Shown here: positions 18,573 through 26,240 of the stretch, piece by piece
How positions within the stretch are numbered: the first letter of the stretch is position 1
Layout of the letters: the number at the start of each line of letters is the position of its first letter
Source of the DNA: Gammaproteobacteria bacterium
GTDB lineage: Bacteria > Pseudomonadota > Gammaproteobacteria > Pseudomonadales > Cellvibrionaceae
DNA: 57,937 nucleotides
Assembly: GCA_021151625.1 (NCBI GenBank)
Contig: JAGKWY010000028.1
Location: forward strand, 1-57,937
Direction: 5' to 3'
Made by a program: the position numbers and the translations under genes
Notes under the pieces: model-generated
The model's database searches: none
What the model was told of the DNA's origin: nothing
Seen by the model: only the letters and a program-made list of their open reading frames with translations

Positions 18573-18968
18573 TTAATGGTTCCTGTAAATCCATATTTTG
18601 TGCACAAGAAAATTGAGTACGACAGTAATTCCCGTTGCCAGTACTTGGGCAACCAAATAGGGCTCCACCCAGGGTAGGGGAAGATAATTTTCAAATATAA
18701 ACAAAAATGCCGCAAACAACGCGGTGTTGGTTGATAAGCCGATGGCTACCGCAACCACAAACTTGGGAAAAGTGTCTTTATGGCTGCGAGTACTTTTGAA
18801 CGTATAGTGGTAATTCGCCCAGTAATTAACAAGTGATGAAAGCGCGTATCCGGCGGCAGAGGCATAGACCTCTGACATCAATTGGCTTTCAACAAAGACA
18901 ATTAATAATAAAAACTGGAGCAGGGTACAAAACCCGCCAATACCTAAAAACAGGGCGAAACGTTTCAT
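18573..18968 (-). CDS. GtrA-family polyprenyl-phosphate-sugar flippase
   Basis: Small 131-residue protein with four transmembrane helices (about residues 5-25, 34-52, 68-90 and 100-122), starting FALFLGIGGFCTLLQFLLL and containing SSLVNYWANYHYTFKS, the hallmark asparagine/tyrosine/phenylalanine segment of GtrA. It is thought to flip undecaprenyl-phosphate-sugar to the periplasm. It is the first gene of the five-gene minus-strand cluster, directly before the GtrB-like transferase, which supports both assignments. Confidence 0.9.
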   Translation of the reverse strand: MKRFALFLGIGGFCTLLQFLLLIVFVESQLMSEVYASAAGYALSSLVNYWANYHYTFKSTRSHKDTFPKFVVAVAIGLSTNTALFAAFLFIFENYLPLPWVEPYLVAQVLATGITVVLNFLVHKIWIYRNH

Positions 18969-19099
18969 TGTTATTTTGATGAATTCTAACAGAAGTAAAA
19001 TGATAAAAAGCGCTGCACATTAACACATTTTGTTTATATGTGTATGTGGATCGCTTTTTTAAGGTGCGAGGTTGTAAAGAGGGAACAACTGCAGCCTTG

Positions 19100-19327
19100 T
19101 CAGGCCCAGCGTAACGCTGCGCCTGAGCGCTCGATATACATGTATTCAGGTTTATTGCTTACGGGGTGGCAGGCGTGGCGCAGGTGGTGGTGGTCCAGAG
19201 TTGAGCCCATATATTCCCAGCATTGGCCTTCATGAACACATAGGGGGTCGCCATCATTTAAGGGATAGCTGGCAAGTTCGTCCCACATTTTTTGCCATTC
19301 TGGATGGTTAATGTCGAGATATTGCAT
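19100..19327 (-). CDS. Small conserved-looking His/Cys protein of unknown function
   Basis: A 75-residue protein, no signal peptide or membrane segment. The N-terminus is YLDINHPEWQKMWDEL and the C-terminal half is rich in His, Cys, Trp and Tyr (CVHEGQCWEYMGS, then HHHLRHACHP). The ATG at 19327 has AGGA about seven to ten bases upstream. It diverges from a CueR-like regulator with a 211-base gap. The cluster of His and Cys suggests metal binding, but I do not recognise the family with certainty and give no function. An overlapping frame on the plus strand (19038-19235) looks like a shadow. Confidence 0.65.
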   Translation of the reverse strand: MQYLDINHPEWQKMWDELASYPLNDGDPLCVHEGQCWEYMGSTLDHHHLRHACHPVSNKPEYMYIERSGAALRWA

Positions 19328-19538
19328 TGCATGTCCTGTGTGAATATTGGTGACTAACCATGCAGTTCGCTTATTGTAATGGTTTTTCTCCTAAGTTTGG
19401 CGCATAAATTTGTATTTATGTGTAAATAGGTAGCAAGGGTTCAGTGCAATGGTACTTTGGGTTATGGGTTTTGAGCAAAAATTGAATAAAGTTTCCCATA
19501 AGGGTAATGTTTGTTGATCAATTGGGATGGGGTTGATC

Positions 19539-19994
19539 ATGAATATCAGTCAGGTGGCGCAAGAATGCGGGTTATCGACAAAAGCTATTCGCTATTACGA
19601 AGATTTGGGGCTGGTTGTCCCTGTTCGTGATCTAAATAACAGCTATAGGGTTTACTCGCAGCAGGATGTAGAGCGATTAGCTTTTTTGCGGCGGGCGAAG
19701 GCGGTAGGTTTTGAATTGGATGTTTGCCGGGAGCTATTGGCTTTGCATGCGAATCCTGCCCGTCGTTGTATGCAAGTAAAGTCATTGGTATTGGAAAAGC
19801 TGCAACAATTGGATTTGCAAGTCGAGAACCTGATGTTAATGCGGGCATCGCTGACGCAAATGGCCGCTGAATGTGCGGGCGATGATTCTAGCGATTGTGC
19901 GATTATCGATCGGCTTTCTGGCTCGGCAGGCTCATCATCAACCAGGTCTCCAGCCATGGCATTTACCTTGGTGGGGGAGGTGGACCCGGGTTAG
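19539..19994 (+). CDS. MerR-family regulator, CueR-like (copper-responsive)
   Basis: MerR transcription activator, 151 residues from the ATG at 19539 (MNISQVAQECGLSTKAIRYY), which is preferred over the ATG at 19527 because it matches family starts. The N-terminal winged helix-turn-helix (1-70) is followed by a dimerisation helix (about 78-110) and the metal loop ECAGDDSSDCAIIDRLSG. The two cysteines spaced as in E. coli CueR (C-x7-C) and no third mercury-type Cys indicate Cu(I)/Ag(I)/Au(I) sensing. The C-terminal tail differs from CueR (Ser-rich instead of CCHH). No copper pump or oxidase gene is next to it; the divergent His/Cys protein is the nearest candidate target. Confidence 0.85.
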   Translation: MNISQVAQECGLSTKAIRYYEDLGLVVPVRDLNNSYRVYSQQDVERLAFLRRAKAVGFELDVCRELLALHANPARRCMQVKSLVLEKLQQLDLQVENLMLMRASLTQMAAECAGDDSSDCAIIDRLSGSAGSSSTRSPAMAFTLVGEVDPG

Positions 19995-20063
19995 TGCCGG
20001 TGTTTTTCCGCCCTGAAAAAGGCTATGATGCGCGCCGTTTCATTATTTGCCTGGGAGAACCTG

Positions 20064-20633
20064 ATGAGCATCAAGTCTGATAAGTGGATGCGCCGTATGG
20101 CGGAAGAGCATGGCATGATTGAACCATTTGAGCCGGGCCAAATTCGCTATGATGCTGCAGGCCAGCGTATCGTGTCCTATGGAACATCTAGCTATGGCTA
20201 TGATGTTCGCTGTGCGGATGAATTCAAAATTTTTACCAATGTGCACTCCACGGTGGTGGACCCTAAAAATTTTGATGAGAAAAGTTTCGTCGATATCAAA
20301 AGTGATGTTTGCATCATCCCCCCTAATTCTTTCGCGTTGGCCAGAACAGTTGAGTACTTCCGTATTCCTCGCAATATTTTGACGGTGTGTCTTGGCAAGT
20401 CTACCTATGCCCGCTGTGGGATTATCGTAAACGTGACCCCGCTTGAGCCTGAGTGGGAAGGGCATGTGACCCTTGAATTTTCCAACACCACTCCGCTTCC
20501 GGCAAAAATTTATGCCAACGAAGGTGTGGCGCAGATGCTGTTTTTTGAATCTGATGAAACTTGCGAAACCTCCTATAGGGATCGTGGTGGCAAGTATCAG
20601 GGACAGCGTGGCGTGACTCTGCCGCGCACATAA
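20064..20633 (+). CDS. dcd: dCTP deaminase
   Basis: Deaminates dCTP to dUTP, feeding dTMP synthesis. The 189-residue protein starting MSIKSDKWMRRMAEEHGMIEPF is very like the Pseudomonas enzyme. Motifs include SYGTSSYGYDVRC, the nucleotide-binding GKSTYARCG, the catalytic Glu region VTPLEPEWEGHVTLEFSN and the C-terminal DRGGKYQGQRGVTLP. The frame is open from 20025, but the ATG at 20064 has GGGAG (20053-20057) and matches the family start. Trimer, cytosolic. It is followed by a small zinc-ribbon protein and then a bidirectional terminator. Confidence 0.97.
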   Translation: MSIKSDKWMRRMAEEHGMIEPFEPGQIRYDAAGQRIVSYGTSSYGYDVRCADEFKIFTNVHSTVVDPKNFDEKSFVDIKSDVCIIPPNSFALARTVEYFRIPRNILTVCLGKSTYARCGIIVNVTPLEPEWEGHVTLEFSNTTPLPAKIYANEGVAQMLFFESDETCETSYRDRGGKYQGQRGVTLPRT

Positions 20634-20660
20634 TATTCTCTTTATTAATTTGGTGTTGCT

Positions 20661-20846
20661 GTGGGTGATGTGATTCCGTTTAAAAAACCTAGCCCTTTTG
20701 AAAAGCATAAGGGCAAAAGTTTATGTCGTAGCGGTTTTCACAAATGGGAAGTGGTAAAAGAAAAGCAGTTTGATGTAAAGCAGGGGAAATTGGTGACGAT
20801 TTATAAATGCAGTCGTTGCGGTGAGCAAAAAGTGGAGTTGAAATAA
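20661..20846 (+). CDS. Small zinc-ribbon-like hypothetical protein
   Basis: A 61-residue basic protein starting with GTG at 20661 (GDVIPFKKPSPFEKHKGK). One Cys-His element (LCRSGFHKW) and a C-terminal CxxC knuckle (YKCSRCGEQK) could together bind one zinc. Proteins of this shape occur widely in Pseudomonas relatives without known role. It lies 27 bases after dcd and before the shared terminator, so it is probably cotranscribed. Confidence 0.75.
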   Translation: MGDVIPFKKPSPFEKHKGKSLCRSGFHKWEVVKEKQFDVKQGKLVTIYKCSRCGEQKVELK

Positions 20847-20885
20847 CGCAATTTCCAGTGCTCTAAAATAAAAAGATCAGAAAAT

Positions 20886-20913
20886 AAAAAAGGCTCCATT
20901 GGAGCCTTTTTTA
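20886..20913. terminator. Bidirectional intrinsic terminator between dcd unit and slyD
   Basis: The stem AGGCTCCA/TGGAGCCT has AAAAA on the left and TTTTTT on the right, so it can end both the plus-strand dcd unit and the minus-strand slyD transcript. Confidence 0.9.
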
Positions 20914-20946
20914 TTGCGCCGCACTTATTGAATAAGTGCGTTGCAA

Positions 20947-21432
20947 TTAGTGGTGGTGATGGCCGCCGGCGCCATGGGCGTGACCATGGTTCAATTCTTC
21001 TTCGGTGGCGGCGCGTACTTCGGTAATTTCTACATCAAAGTTCAGATCAATGCCAGCCAGTGGGTGATTGCCATCGATAGTTACTTGATCGCCTTCCACT
21101 TTGGTTACAGTAACGACTTGTAGGCCGTGTTCAGTTTCCGCATGAAATTCCATGCCGACTTCGATTTGTTCAATACCGGAGAACATGGTCGATGGCAGCT
21201 CTTGTACCAGGCCATCATCACGCAAGCCGTAAGCCTGCGCAGCTTTAACTGCAACATTCAATTTGTCGCCAACTACTTTGCCTTCGAGCGCTTCTTCCAG
21301 GCCGGGGATGATATTGCCTGCGCCGTGCAGGTAAGACAGGGGATCTTGCCCTTCAGAAGAGTCCAGCACTTTGCCGGTGCCGTCAGTGAGGGTGTAGTGA
21401 AAGCTGGCAACGCTATTTTCTGCAATTTTCAT
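20947..21432 (-). CDS. slyD: FKBP-type peptidyl-prolyl isomerase SlyD
   Basis: Cytosolic prolyl isomerase and chaperone with a nickel-binding tail. The 161-residue protein has the FKBP half-domain (FHYTLTDGTGKVLDSSEG, LSYLHGAGNIIPGLEEAL), the inserted IF chaperone flap (about 70-128) and the FKBP end (TIDGNHPLAGIDLNFDVEI). The tail GHAHGAGGHHHH is a shortened His-rich metal-binding end; it lacks the Cys residues of E. coli SlyD. A single gene facing the dcd unit across a shared terminator. Confidence 0.94.
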   Translation of the reverse strand: MKIAENSVASFHYTLTDGTGKVLDSSEGQDPLSYLHGAGNIIPGLEEALEGKVVGDKLNVAVKAAQAYGLRDDGLVQELPSTMFSGIEQIEVGMEFHAETEHGLQVVTVTKVEGDQVTIDGNHPLAGIDLNFDVEITEVRAATEEELNHGHAHGAGGHHHH

Positions 21433-21504
21433 AAGGGGCCTTTTGGGTAAATTAACTAAGCAAAAATAATCTTGAATAAAACTGTCTGGATAAAAACTAA
21501 ATTT

Positions 21505-22230
21505 TTAAAACTTTTCGATGGCTTTTCCATCGACTGATGCTTTGTGAATGTAAATTGTGTACTTGCTGCCTTTTTCTTCTTGCTGCAAGCGCACCAGTAG
21601 ATAATTCCAATCCTTCGCGAGCCATGCGTAAGTCACGCGTTTGTCATTGTCGCGGCTACGTTTTACTTTGATGGTATTCACTTTGCCCAGCGGGGTTTCC
21701 AATACTTCTTCGCCCAAAGTGACAAACTTGTATTCCTTCAGGTGACCGCCATCGGCGATCTGATAACTGAAGTTTTTTTGGCTGTTGATCAAATCCTGCT
21801 GCAACTGAATTTGGTAGCTCAGCTTGTCTTGCACGCGTTGCGCGATATCCATTTGCCAGTTGGTCTGTTGAACTTTGTTGGTAACAGTTTTTTTATTCCA
21901 GTCGAAGGTTAAATCTGCATCGCGATCTTTGCCCAGTCCGCGCCGTTTGTAGATGTAGTGGAGTGGCTTAATGGTTTGCTTGGCTTGATCCCACTGCATG
22001 TGGCTGGTTTCAGTAATGGTGCCAATCATCGAGTCAAACTTGAACAGCAAATCGTATTGATTGTCTGCTGTTTGGGTCAGGCGATTGGTGACCGTAATAT
22101 TAAAACCGTACAGCTTGGCTTTGTATTGGTTGTCAAAGACTTTGGGTGGCTCTGCTGCCAGGGCGATTGCTGAAGTGAGTAGCAAGCAGATCAACAGGAG
22201 CGGGCGCAGGCTGGACATAATATTTACCAT
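21505..22230 (-). CDS. DUF3108 periplasmic protein
   Basis: A 241-residue secreted protein with a signal peptide (about residues 1-25, cleavage after ALA), followed by a DUF3108 beta-rich domain: AKLYGFNITVTNRL, a central KPLHYIYKRRGLGKDRDADLTF and a C-terminal TIKVKRSRDNDKRVTYAWLA ending in VSVDG-like residues. Its start overlaps the purN stop by one base (TAATG), so it is coupled to purMN, as in Pseudomonas where the same DUF follows purN. Function unknown; the fold is thought to relate to lipid-binding outer-membrane-associated barrels. Confidence 0.85.
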   Translation of the reverse strand: MVNIMSSLRPLLLICLLLTSAIALAAEPPKVFDNQYKAKLYGFNITVTNRLTQTADNQYDLLFKFDSMIGTITETSHMQWDQAKQTIKPLHYIYKRRGLGKDRDADLTFDWNKKTVTNKVQQTNWQMDIAQRVQDKLSYQIQLQQDLINSQKNFSYQIADGGHLKEYKFVTLGEEVLETPLGKVNTIKVKRSRDNDKRVTYAWLAKDWNYLLVRLQQEEKGSKYTIYIHKASVDGKAIEKF

Positions 22231-22898
22231 TAGGCATCCGGGGCATCAATTTGATAGCCGTACTCTGCCAAAAGTTCACCATTTAACTCAGCTTTGCCCT
22301 GTGCCATTTTTAATTTTCCTTCGGCAAACCATTTCACTGCCAGCGGATAAATTACATGTTCTTGCCGCTGAACGCGTTTTGCCAGCAGGCCGGCGTCATC
22401 CGTTGGTAAAACGGGGACGCGCGCTTGTATGGCTACGGGGCCGCCATCCAGTTCGGCAGTAACAAAGTGCACGCTCACGCCGTGATGGCTTTCGCCGGCA
22501 TCAATTGCACGTTGATGGGTGTGTAACCCCTGGAACTTGGGTAGCAGGGACGGATGAATATTGAGCATGCGGCCAAGGTAATGCTCGGTAAACGCCGGTG
22601 TCAGTATGCGCATAAAGCCAGCGAGCACTATCAAGCCGGGGGTATAGGCATCGATGGTGCGCATCAACTCAATATCAAAAGCTTCACGTGAGGCGTAGTT
22701 TTTGTGGTCTAGTACCAGAGTGGGAATGCCTGCTTTACTGGCGCGGGTCAAGCCCATTACTTCCGGGCGATTGCTGATAACAGCGGCGATTTCTATGGGT
22801 AAATCACCGCTGGCAACACCATCAATTAACGCTTGCAGGTTGCTGCCGCTGCCTGAAATAAGCACAACGACGCGCAAGGGTTTTACAGCATTGGACAT
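22230..22898 (-). CDS. purN: Phosphoribosylglycinamide formyltransferase
   Basis: Transfers a formyl group from 10-formyl-THF to GAR in purine synthesis. The 222-residue protein has VVLISGSGSNLQALIDG (phosphate loop), AGFMRILTPAF, the catalytic NIHPSLLPKFQGLHTHQRAI and GVSVHFVTAELDGGPV with the catalytic Asn, His and Asp of the family. It begins three bases after the purM stop. The order purM-purN is the standard one. Confidence 0.97.
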   Translation of the reverse strand: MSNAVKPLRVVVLISGSGSNLQALIDGVASGDLPIEIAAVISNRPEVMGLTRASKAGIPTLVLDHKNYASREAFDIELMRTIDAYTPGLIVLAGFMRILTPAFTEHYLGRMLNIHPSLLPKFQGLHTHQRAIDAGESHHGVSVHFVTAELDGGPVAIQARVPVLPTDDAGLLAKRVQRQEHVIYPLAVKWFAEGKLKMAQGKAELNGELLAEYGYQIDAPDA

Positions 22899-22901
22899 GG
22901 A

Positions 22902-23831
22902 TTAGAGGCCTTGCAGTTCAACGCGGTGTTCATCGCCAACTGCTTTGGCGATATGACCAATAACAAAGGCATTTTCGCCGGCAGTGCGCAGAATATTCAA
23001 TGCAGCATCTTTTTCGCTGGCAGGAACCGCGATTACCATGCCAACACCACAGTTAAAGGTGCGGTACATTTCGCGGATATCCACATTGCCGCCTTTTTGC
23101 AACCATTGGAATACCGGTGGGAAGGCCCAGCTCTTGGTATCGATAACCGCTTTGCAGCCTTCTGGTAAAACACGCGGAATATTTTCGGTCAAGCCGCCGC
23201 CGGTGATGTGGGCCATAGCGTTAACGCTGGATTCTTTGATCAGCTTCAGTACCGATTTTACATAAATACGAGTCGGCTCCATCAGTGCGTTAGCCAAAGG
23301 CTTGCCACCACAATCCTGATTCAGGTCGGCATTGCTGACTTCGATAATTTTGCGAATCAATGAGTAGCCATTGGAGTGAGGGCCGCTAGAGGTGAGGGCG
23401 ATCAAGGTGTCGCCTTCCTTTACCTTGCTGCCATCAATAATTTCAGATTTTTCCACCACGCCTACGCAGAAGCCTGCCAGGTCATAGTCTTCGCCTTCAT
23501 ACATGCCTGGCATTTCAGCGGTTTCACCACCTACCAGGGAGCAGCCAGACAGCTCGCAGCCATCGCCAATACCGGCAACTACTGCAGCGGCAACGTCAAC
23601 ATTGAGTTTGCCGGTGGCGTAATAGTCGAGGAAGAACAATGGTTCTGCTCCAGTGACTACCAGATCGTTTACGCACATGGCGACCAGATCTATACCGATG
23701 GTGTCGTGCTTCTGCAAGTTCATTGCCAGACGCAATTTGGTGCCTACACCGTCAGTGCCGGAAACTAGCACCGGCTGGCGATAGCCTTCGGGGATTTCAC
23801 ACAGGGCAGCAAAGCCACCCAGGCCGGCCAT
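22902..23831 (-). CDS. purM: AIR synthase PurM with lost 5' end
   Basis: Phosphoribosylformylglycinamidine cyclo-ligase of purine synthesis. The body is normal (SGTDGVGTKLRLAMNL, LVAMCVNDLVV, LVGGETAEMPGMYEGEDYD, SSGPHSNGYSL, HITGGGLTENIPRVLP). The first available start codon is the ATG at 23831, giving 309 residues where about 350 is usual. Homologous sequence continues upstream without interruption: RPEV, then VERIKSVAKRTR, DAGVDIDAG and TPSLSYKDAG, up to about 23936. No ATG, GTG or TTG exists in that frame there; it runs into the opposing DUF2066 gene. The true start and the promoter seem to have been deleted together with the DUF2066 signal peptide region. The protein is likely non-functional as it stands if the sequence is right. 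Confidence 0.9.
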   Translation of the reverse strand: MAGLGGFAALCEIPEGYRQPVLVSGTDGVGTKLRLAMNLQKHDTIGIDLVAMCVNDLVVTGAEPLFFLDYYATGKLNVDVAAAVVAGIGDGCELSGCSLVGGETAEMPGMYEGEDYDLAGFCVGVVEKSEIIDGSKVKEGDTLIALTSSGPHSNGYSLIRKIIEVSNADLNQDCGGKPLANALMEPTRIYVKSVLKLIKESSVNAMAHITGGGLTENIPRVLPEGCKAVIDTKSWAFPPVFQWLQKGGNVDIREMYRTFNCGVGMVIAVPASEKDAALNILRTAGENAFVIGHIAKAVGDEHRVELQGL

Positions 23832-23968
23832 TACCTCGGGGCGACGGGTGCGTTTGGCAACGCTTTTAATGCGTTCTACCAGTGCATCGCCCGCGTCAAT
23901 ATCAACGCCTGCATCTTTGTAACTTAAGGATGGAGTAGAGGTTTGGTTTTGGTGTATATCGTGCTGAT

Positions 23969-25291
23969 GTGCTGGTAAAGAACCAGTCTGAGTCCGAACG
24001 CAACGCGGCGGCGCGTGCCAGCTTTGGCGAATTGGTGGTGCGGGTCAGCGGCCAACGCAATGCCCTGGAGCACCCGGTAATTCAGCAAGCGCTGCCCAAG
24101 GCGCAAAATTACCTGTTTGGTTTTACCTACAAATCCACCCCGGAAAAAATTACCGATGGGGGCAAATCCTTTCCTGCCCTTGCATTGCAGCTTAACTATG
24201 AGCCCCAGGCGATAGAGCAATTATTGCGTGAAGCTCAATTACCTTTGTGGCCGGCAACTCGCCCCAGGTTGCTGGTGTGGTTGGTTTATAAGGATGCGAC
24301 AGGTTTGCATCAGGTTCCCCAGGTGATTGACTTGCAGGCGATGAATCGTCAGGCCAGTTACCGCGGTTTGCCACTGGCGTTTCCAAAACTGGATCTGGAA
24401 GATAGTTTGTCGTTAACGGCTGATGACCTCTGGGCTGTTGATGTGGAAAAAATCAAAGCTGCTTCGCTGCGCTACAAGGTGGATGCCATTTTGGTGGGGC
24501 GTTATATGCCCAGCAGCTTGGGGCCTATTCCGTTGCCGGTGGTAAAAGATCCGGCAGCCGTGGTCGATGCTGAACTTGTGGCCAGCAGTGAGTCTTCATC
24601 ATCGGCGATGGCGAGTTCAAGCGAAGTATCTTCTATTGCTGACGCAAGCCTGGTGCCGCCGCCAGTGCTCGGCCCCTGGCTGGGCGATTGGCAATTGATT
24701 CACGGCGACTACCCGCAAACCTTTGCGGATGAAACTCCGGAAGTGGCGGGTTTGTTTGCATCGGCAATTGATCGGGCAGCGGATTACTTCGCCAATCAAT
24801 ATGCAATTATGCCCACCAATCAGGGGCCGCAAACCATAGTGCTGCACGTTGGCAATATCACCAGCTTCGGCGCCTTCAAACAGGTGCAGCGTTATCTGGA
24901 TGATCTGGCGATGGTACAGCGCATGGAAGTTATCACGGTAAATGCCGATGGTCTGTTATTGCGTTTGACGACTGAAGGTGACATTAAATTATTAATGAGC
25001 ACCTTGGCACTGGGGCGCCGTTTGGCTCCCTTGCAATCAGATAGTCTCTCCAGTGCCGGTGTGCAGGTGGCGGCGGCGGGCGATCCGGCTAGTCCTGTCG
25101 TTCAGGATGATTCAGGTATCGATGCCGAAGCTATGGCGGAGCTGGATCAGGCACTCGCGAATGAGCAAGCCGCTAATACACAACCTGAGGGCGTGCCAGC
25201 GACGAATACGGTACCCGCACCCGCAACACCTTTTGTACCTGCCCATGCCGGTACTCAGGAAGACCCTTTAATTTACGTTTGGCAAAAATAG
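23969..25291 (+). CDS. DUF2066 protein, N-terminus and signal peptide lost
   Basis: A 440-residue protein of the DUF2066 family, whose members are secreted and sit between purM and hda in Pseudomonas relatives. The recognisable start region VLVKNQSESERNAAARASFGELVVRVSGQ normally follows a signal peptide. Here the only start is a GTG at 23969; in frame upstream only VYRAD remains family-like before a TAG at about 23936. No export signal is left. The central domain (about 95-170 and 235-370) is intact; the C-terminal part carries Ser- and Ala/Pro-rich low-complexity stretches. It is followed 18 bases later by hda. The truncation mirrors that of purM at the same spot. Confidence 0.82.
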   Translation: MLVKNQSESERNAAARASFGELVVRVSGQRNALEHPVIQQALPKAQNYLFGFTYKSTPEKITDGGKSFPALALQLNYEPQAIEQLLREAQLPLWPATRPRLLVWLVYKDATGLHQVPQVIDLQAMNRQASYRGLPLAFPKLDLEDSLSLTADDLWAVDVEKIKAASLRYKVDAILVGRYMPSSLGPIPLPVVKDPAAVVDAELVASSESSSSAMASSSEVSSIADASLVPPPVLGPWLGDWQLIHGDYPQTFADETPEVAGLFASAIDRAADYFANQYAIMPTNQGPQTIVLHVGNITSFGAFKQVQRYLDDLAMVQRMEVITVNADGLLLRLTTEGDIKLLMSTLALGRRLAPLQSDSLSSAGVQVAAAGDPASPVVQDDSGIDAEAMAELDQALANEQAANTQPEGVPATNTVPAPATPFVPAHAGTQEDPLIYVWQK

Positions 25292-25309
25292 AGTTTGGCA
25301 GAAGTAGTT

Positions 25310-26023
25310 ATGATTGACTTGCCACAGCAGTTATCTCTCAGCGTCAATTTGAATGATGACGCCACCTTTGAAAATTTTTACGCACCTGTGCCAACTCACA
25401 ATGCCATGGTGGTGCAGGGCTTGCGCGCGCAGTTGGATGCGAGCGGCGAAGCGTTTATTTATTTGTGGGGCGCACCGGGTTGTGGCCTAACGCATCTGTT
25501 GCAGGCGGCTTGTCATCAGGCACAGGAGCAGGGGTTGTCTGCGCAATACCTGCCGTTGCGCGATTTGGTGGGCTATGCTCCGGATGAATTATTTATTGGC
25601 CTTGAGGCTCTGGATCTTGTTTGCCTCGATTGCCTGCCCACTATTGCCGGGCGCGCTGATTGGGAGCTGGCCATTTTTAATTTGTATAACCGTTTGCGCG
25701 AGCAGGGGAAGCGATTGTTAGTGGCCGCAGAACACAGCCCGCGCGAGTTGGCTATTTCACTCGAGGATTTACGCTCGCGCTTGCAGTGGGGCATTACTTA
25801 TCAAGTGCACAGTTTGAGCGATGAAGAAAAACAGCAAGCATTACAACTGCGCGCGCGCGCGCGCGGCCTGGAGCTGAGTGATGAAGTGGCGCAGTACATC
25901 ATCCAGCGCTTGCCGCGCGATACCAATGAACTCTTCTGGCAATTGCAGCGACTCGATCACGCCTCGCTGGCCGAGCAGCGCAAGCTGACCATTCCCTTTG
26001 TAAAGAAAGTATTAGCTATTTGA
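25310..26023 (+). CDS. hda: DnaA regulatory inactivator Hda
   Basis: DnaA-like AAA+ protein that, with the DNA clamp, stimulates ATP hydrolysis by DnaA (RIDA) to prevent over-initiation. The 237-residue protein starts IDLPQQLSLSVNLNDDATFENF, the clamp-binding QL-x-L-x-V motif being at the N-terminus. The Walker A region is GAPGCGLTHLL, where the usual lysine is replaced, as is common in Hda. Walker B is LVCLDCL and the sensor region includes RSRLQWGITYQVHSLSDEEK. The frame also opens with TTG at 25295; the ATG at 25310 fits the family. Gene order DUF2066-hda is conserved. Confidence 0.93.
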   Translation: MIDLPQQLSLSVNLNDDATFENFYAPVPTHNAMVVQGLRAQLDASGEAFIYLWGAPGCGLTHLLQAACHQAQEQGLSAQYLPLRDLVGYAPDELFIGLEALDLVCLDCLPTIAGRADWELAIFNLYNRLREQGKRLLVAAEHSPRELAISLEDLRSRLQWGITYQVHSLSDEEKQQALQLRARARGLELSDEVAQYIIQRLPRDTNELFWQLQRLDHASLAEQRKLTIPFVKKVLAI

Positions 26024-26240
26024 TCCTATCGGGTTTCGCACCCACAATCTTTTCAATTCCGATGACTGCGGCAGAGAAAGCCTGCCGTGGTCACCACTTC
26101 AGGTTTTTTGCGTAAACCGGGGCGCTCAAGAGTGATTTGCGCTTTACATTGCGCCGCGTTTTACCCCACACAACAGCGATAAACATAACGACAGTGCTAT
26201 CAATCAGGTTGCTATTGATTAGCCTGCAATGGAGAACTCT

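Noticed and set aside
19490..19505. TTTCCC-ATAA-GGGTAA dyad as a CueR operator
   Set aside because: Weak and shorter than known CueR sites (longer arms with a 7-base spacer); too close to the regulator's own start to call.
20043..20708. 221-residue minus-strand frame opposite dcd
   Set aside because: Mirror of the highly conserved dCTP deaminase gene; no ribosome site or domain.
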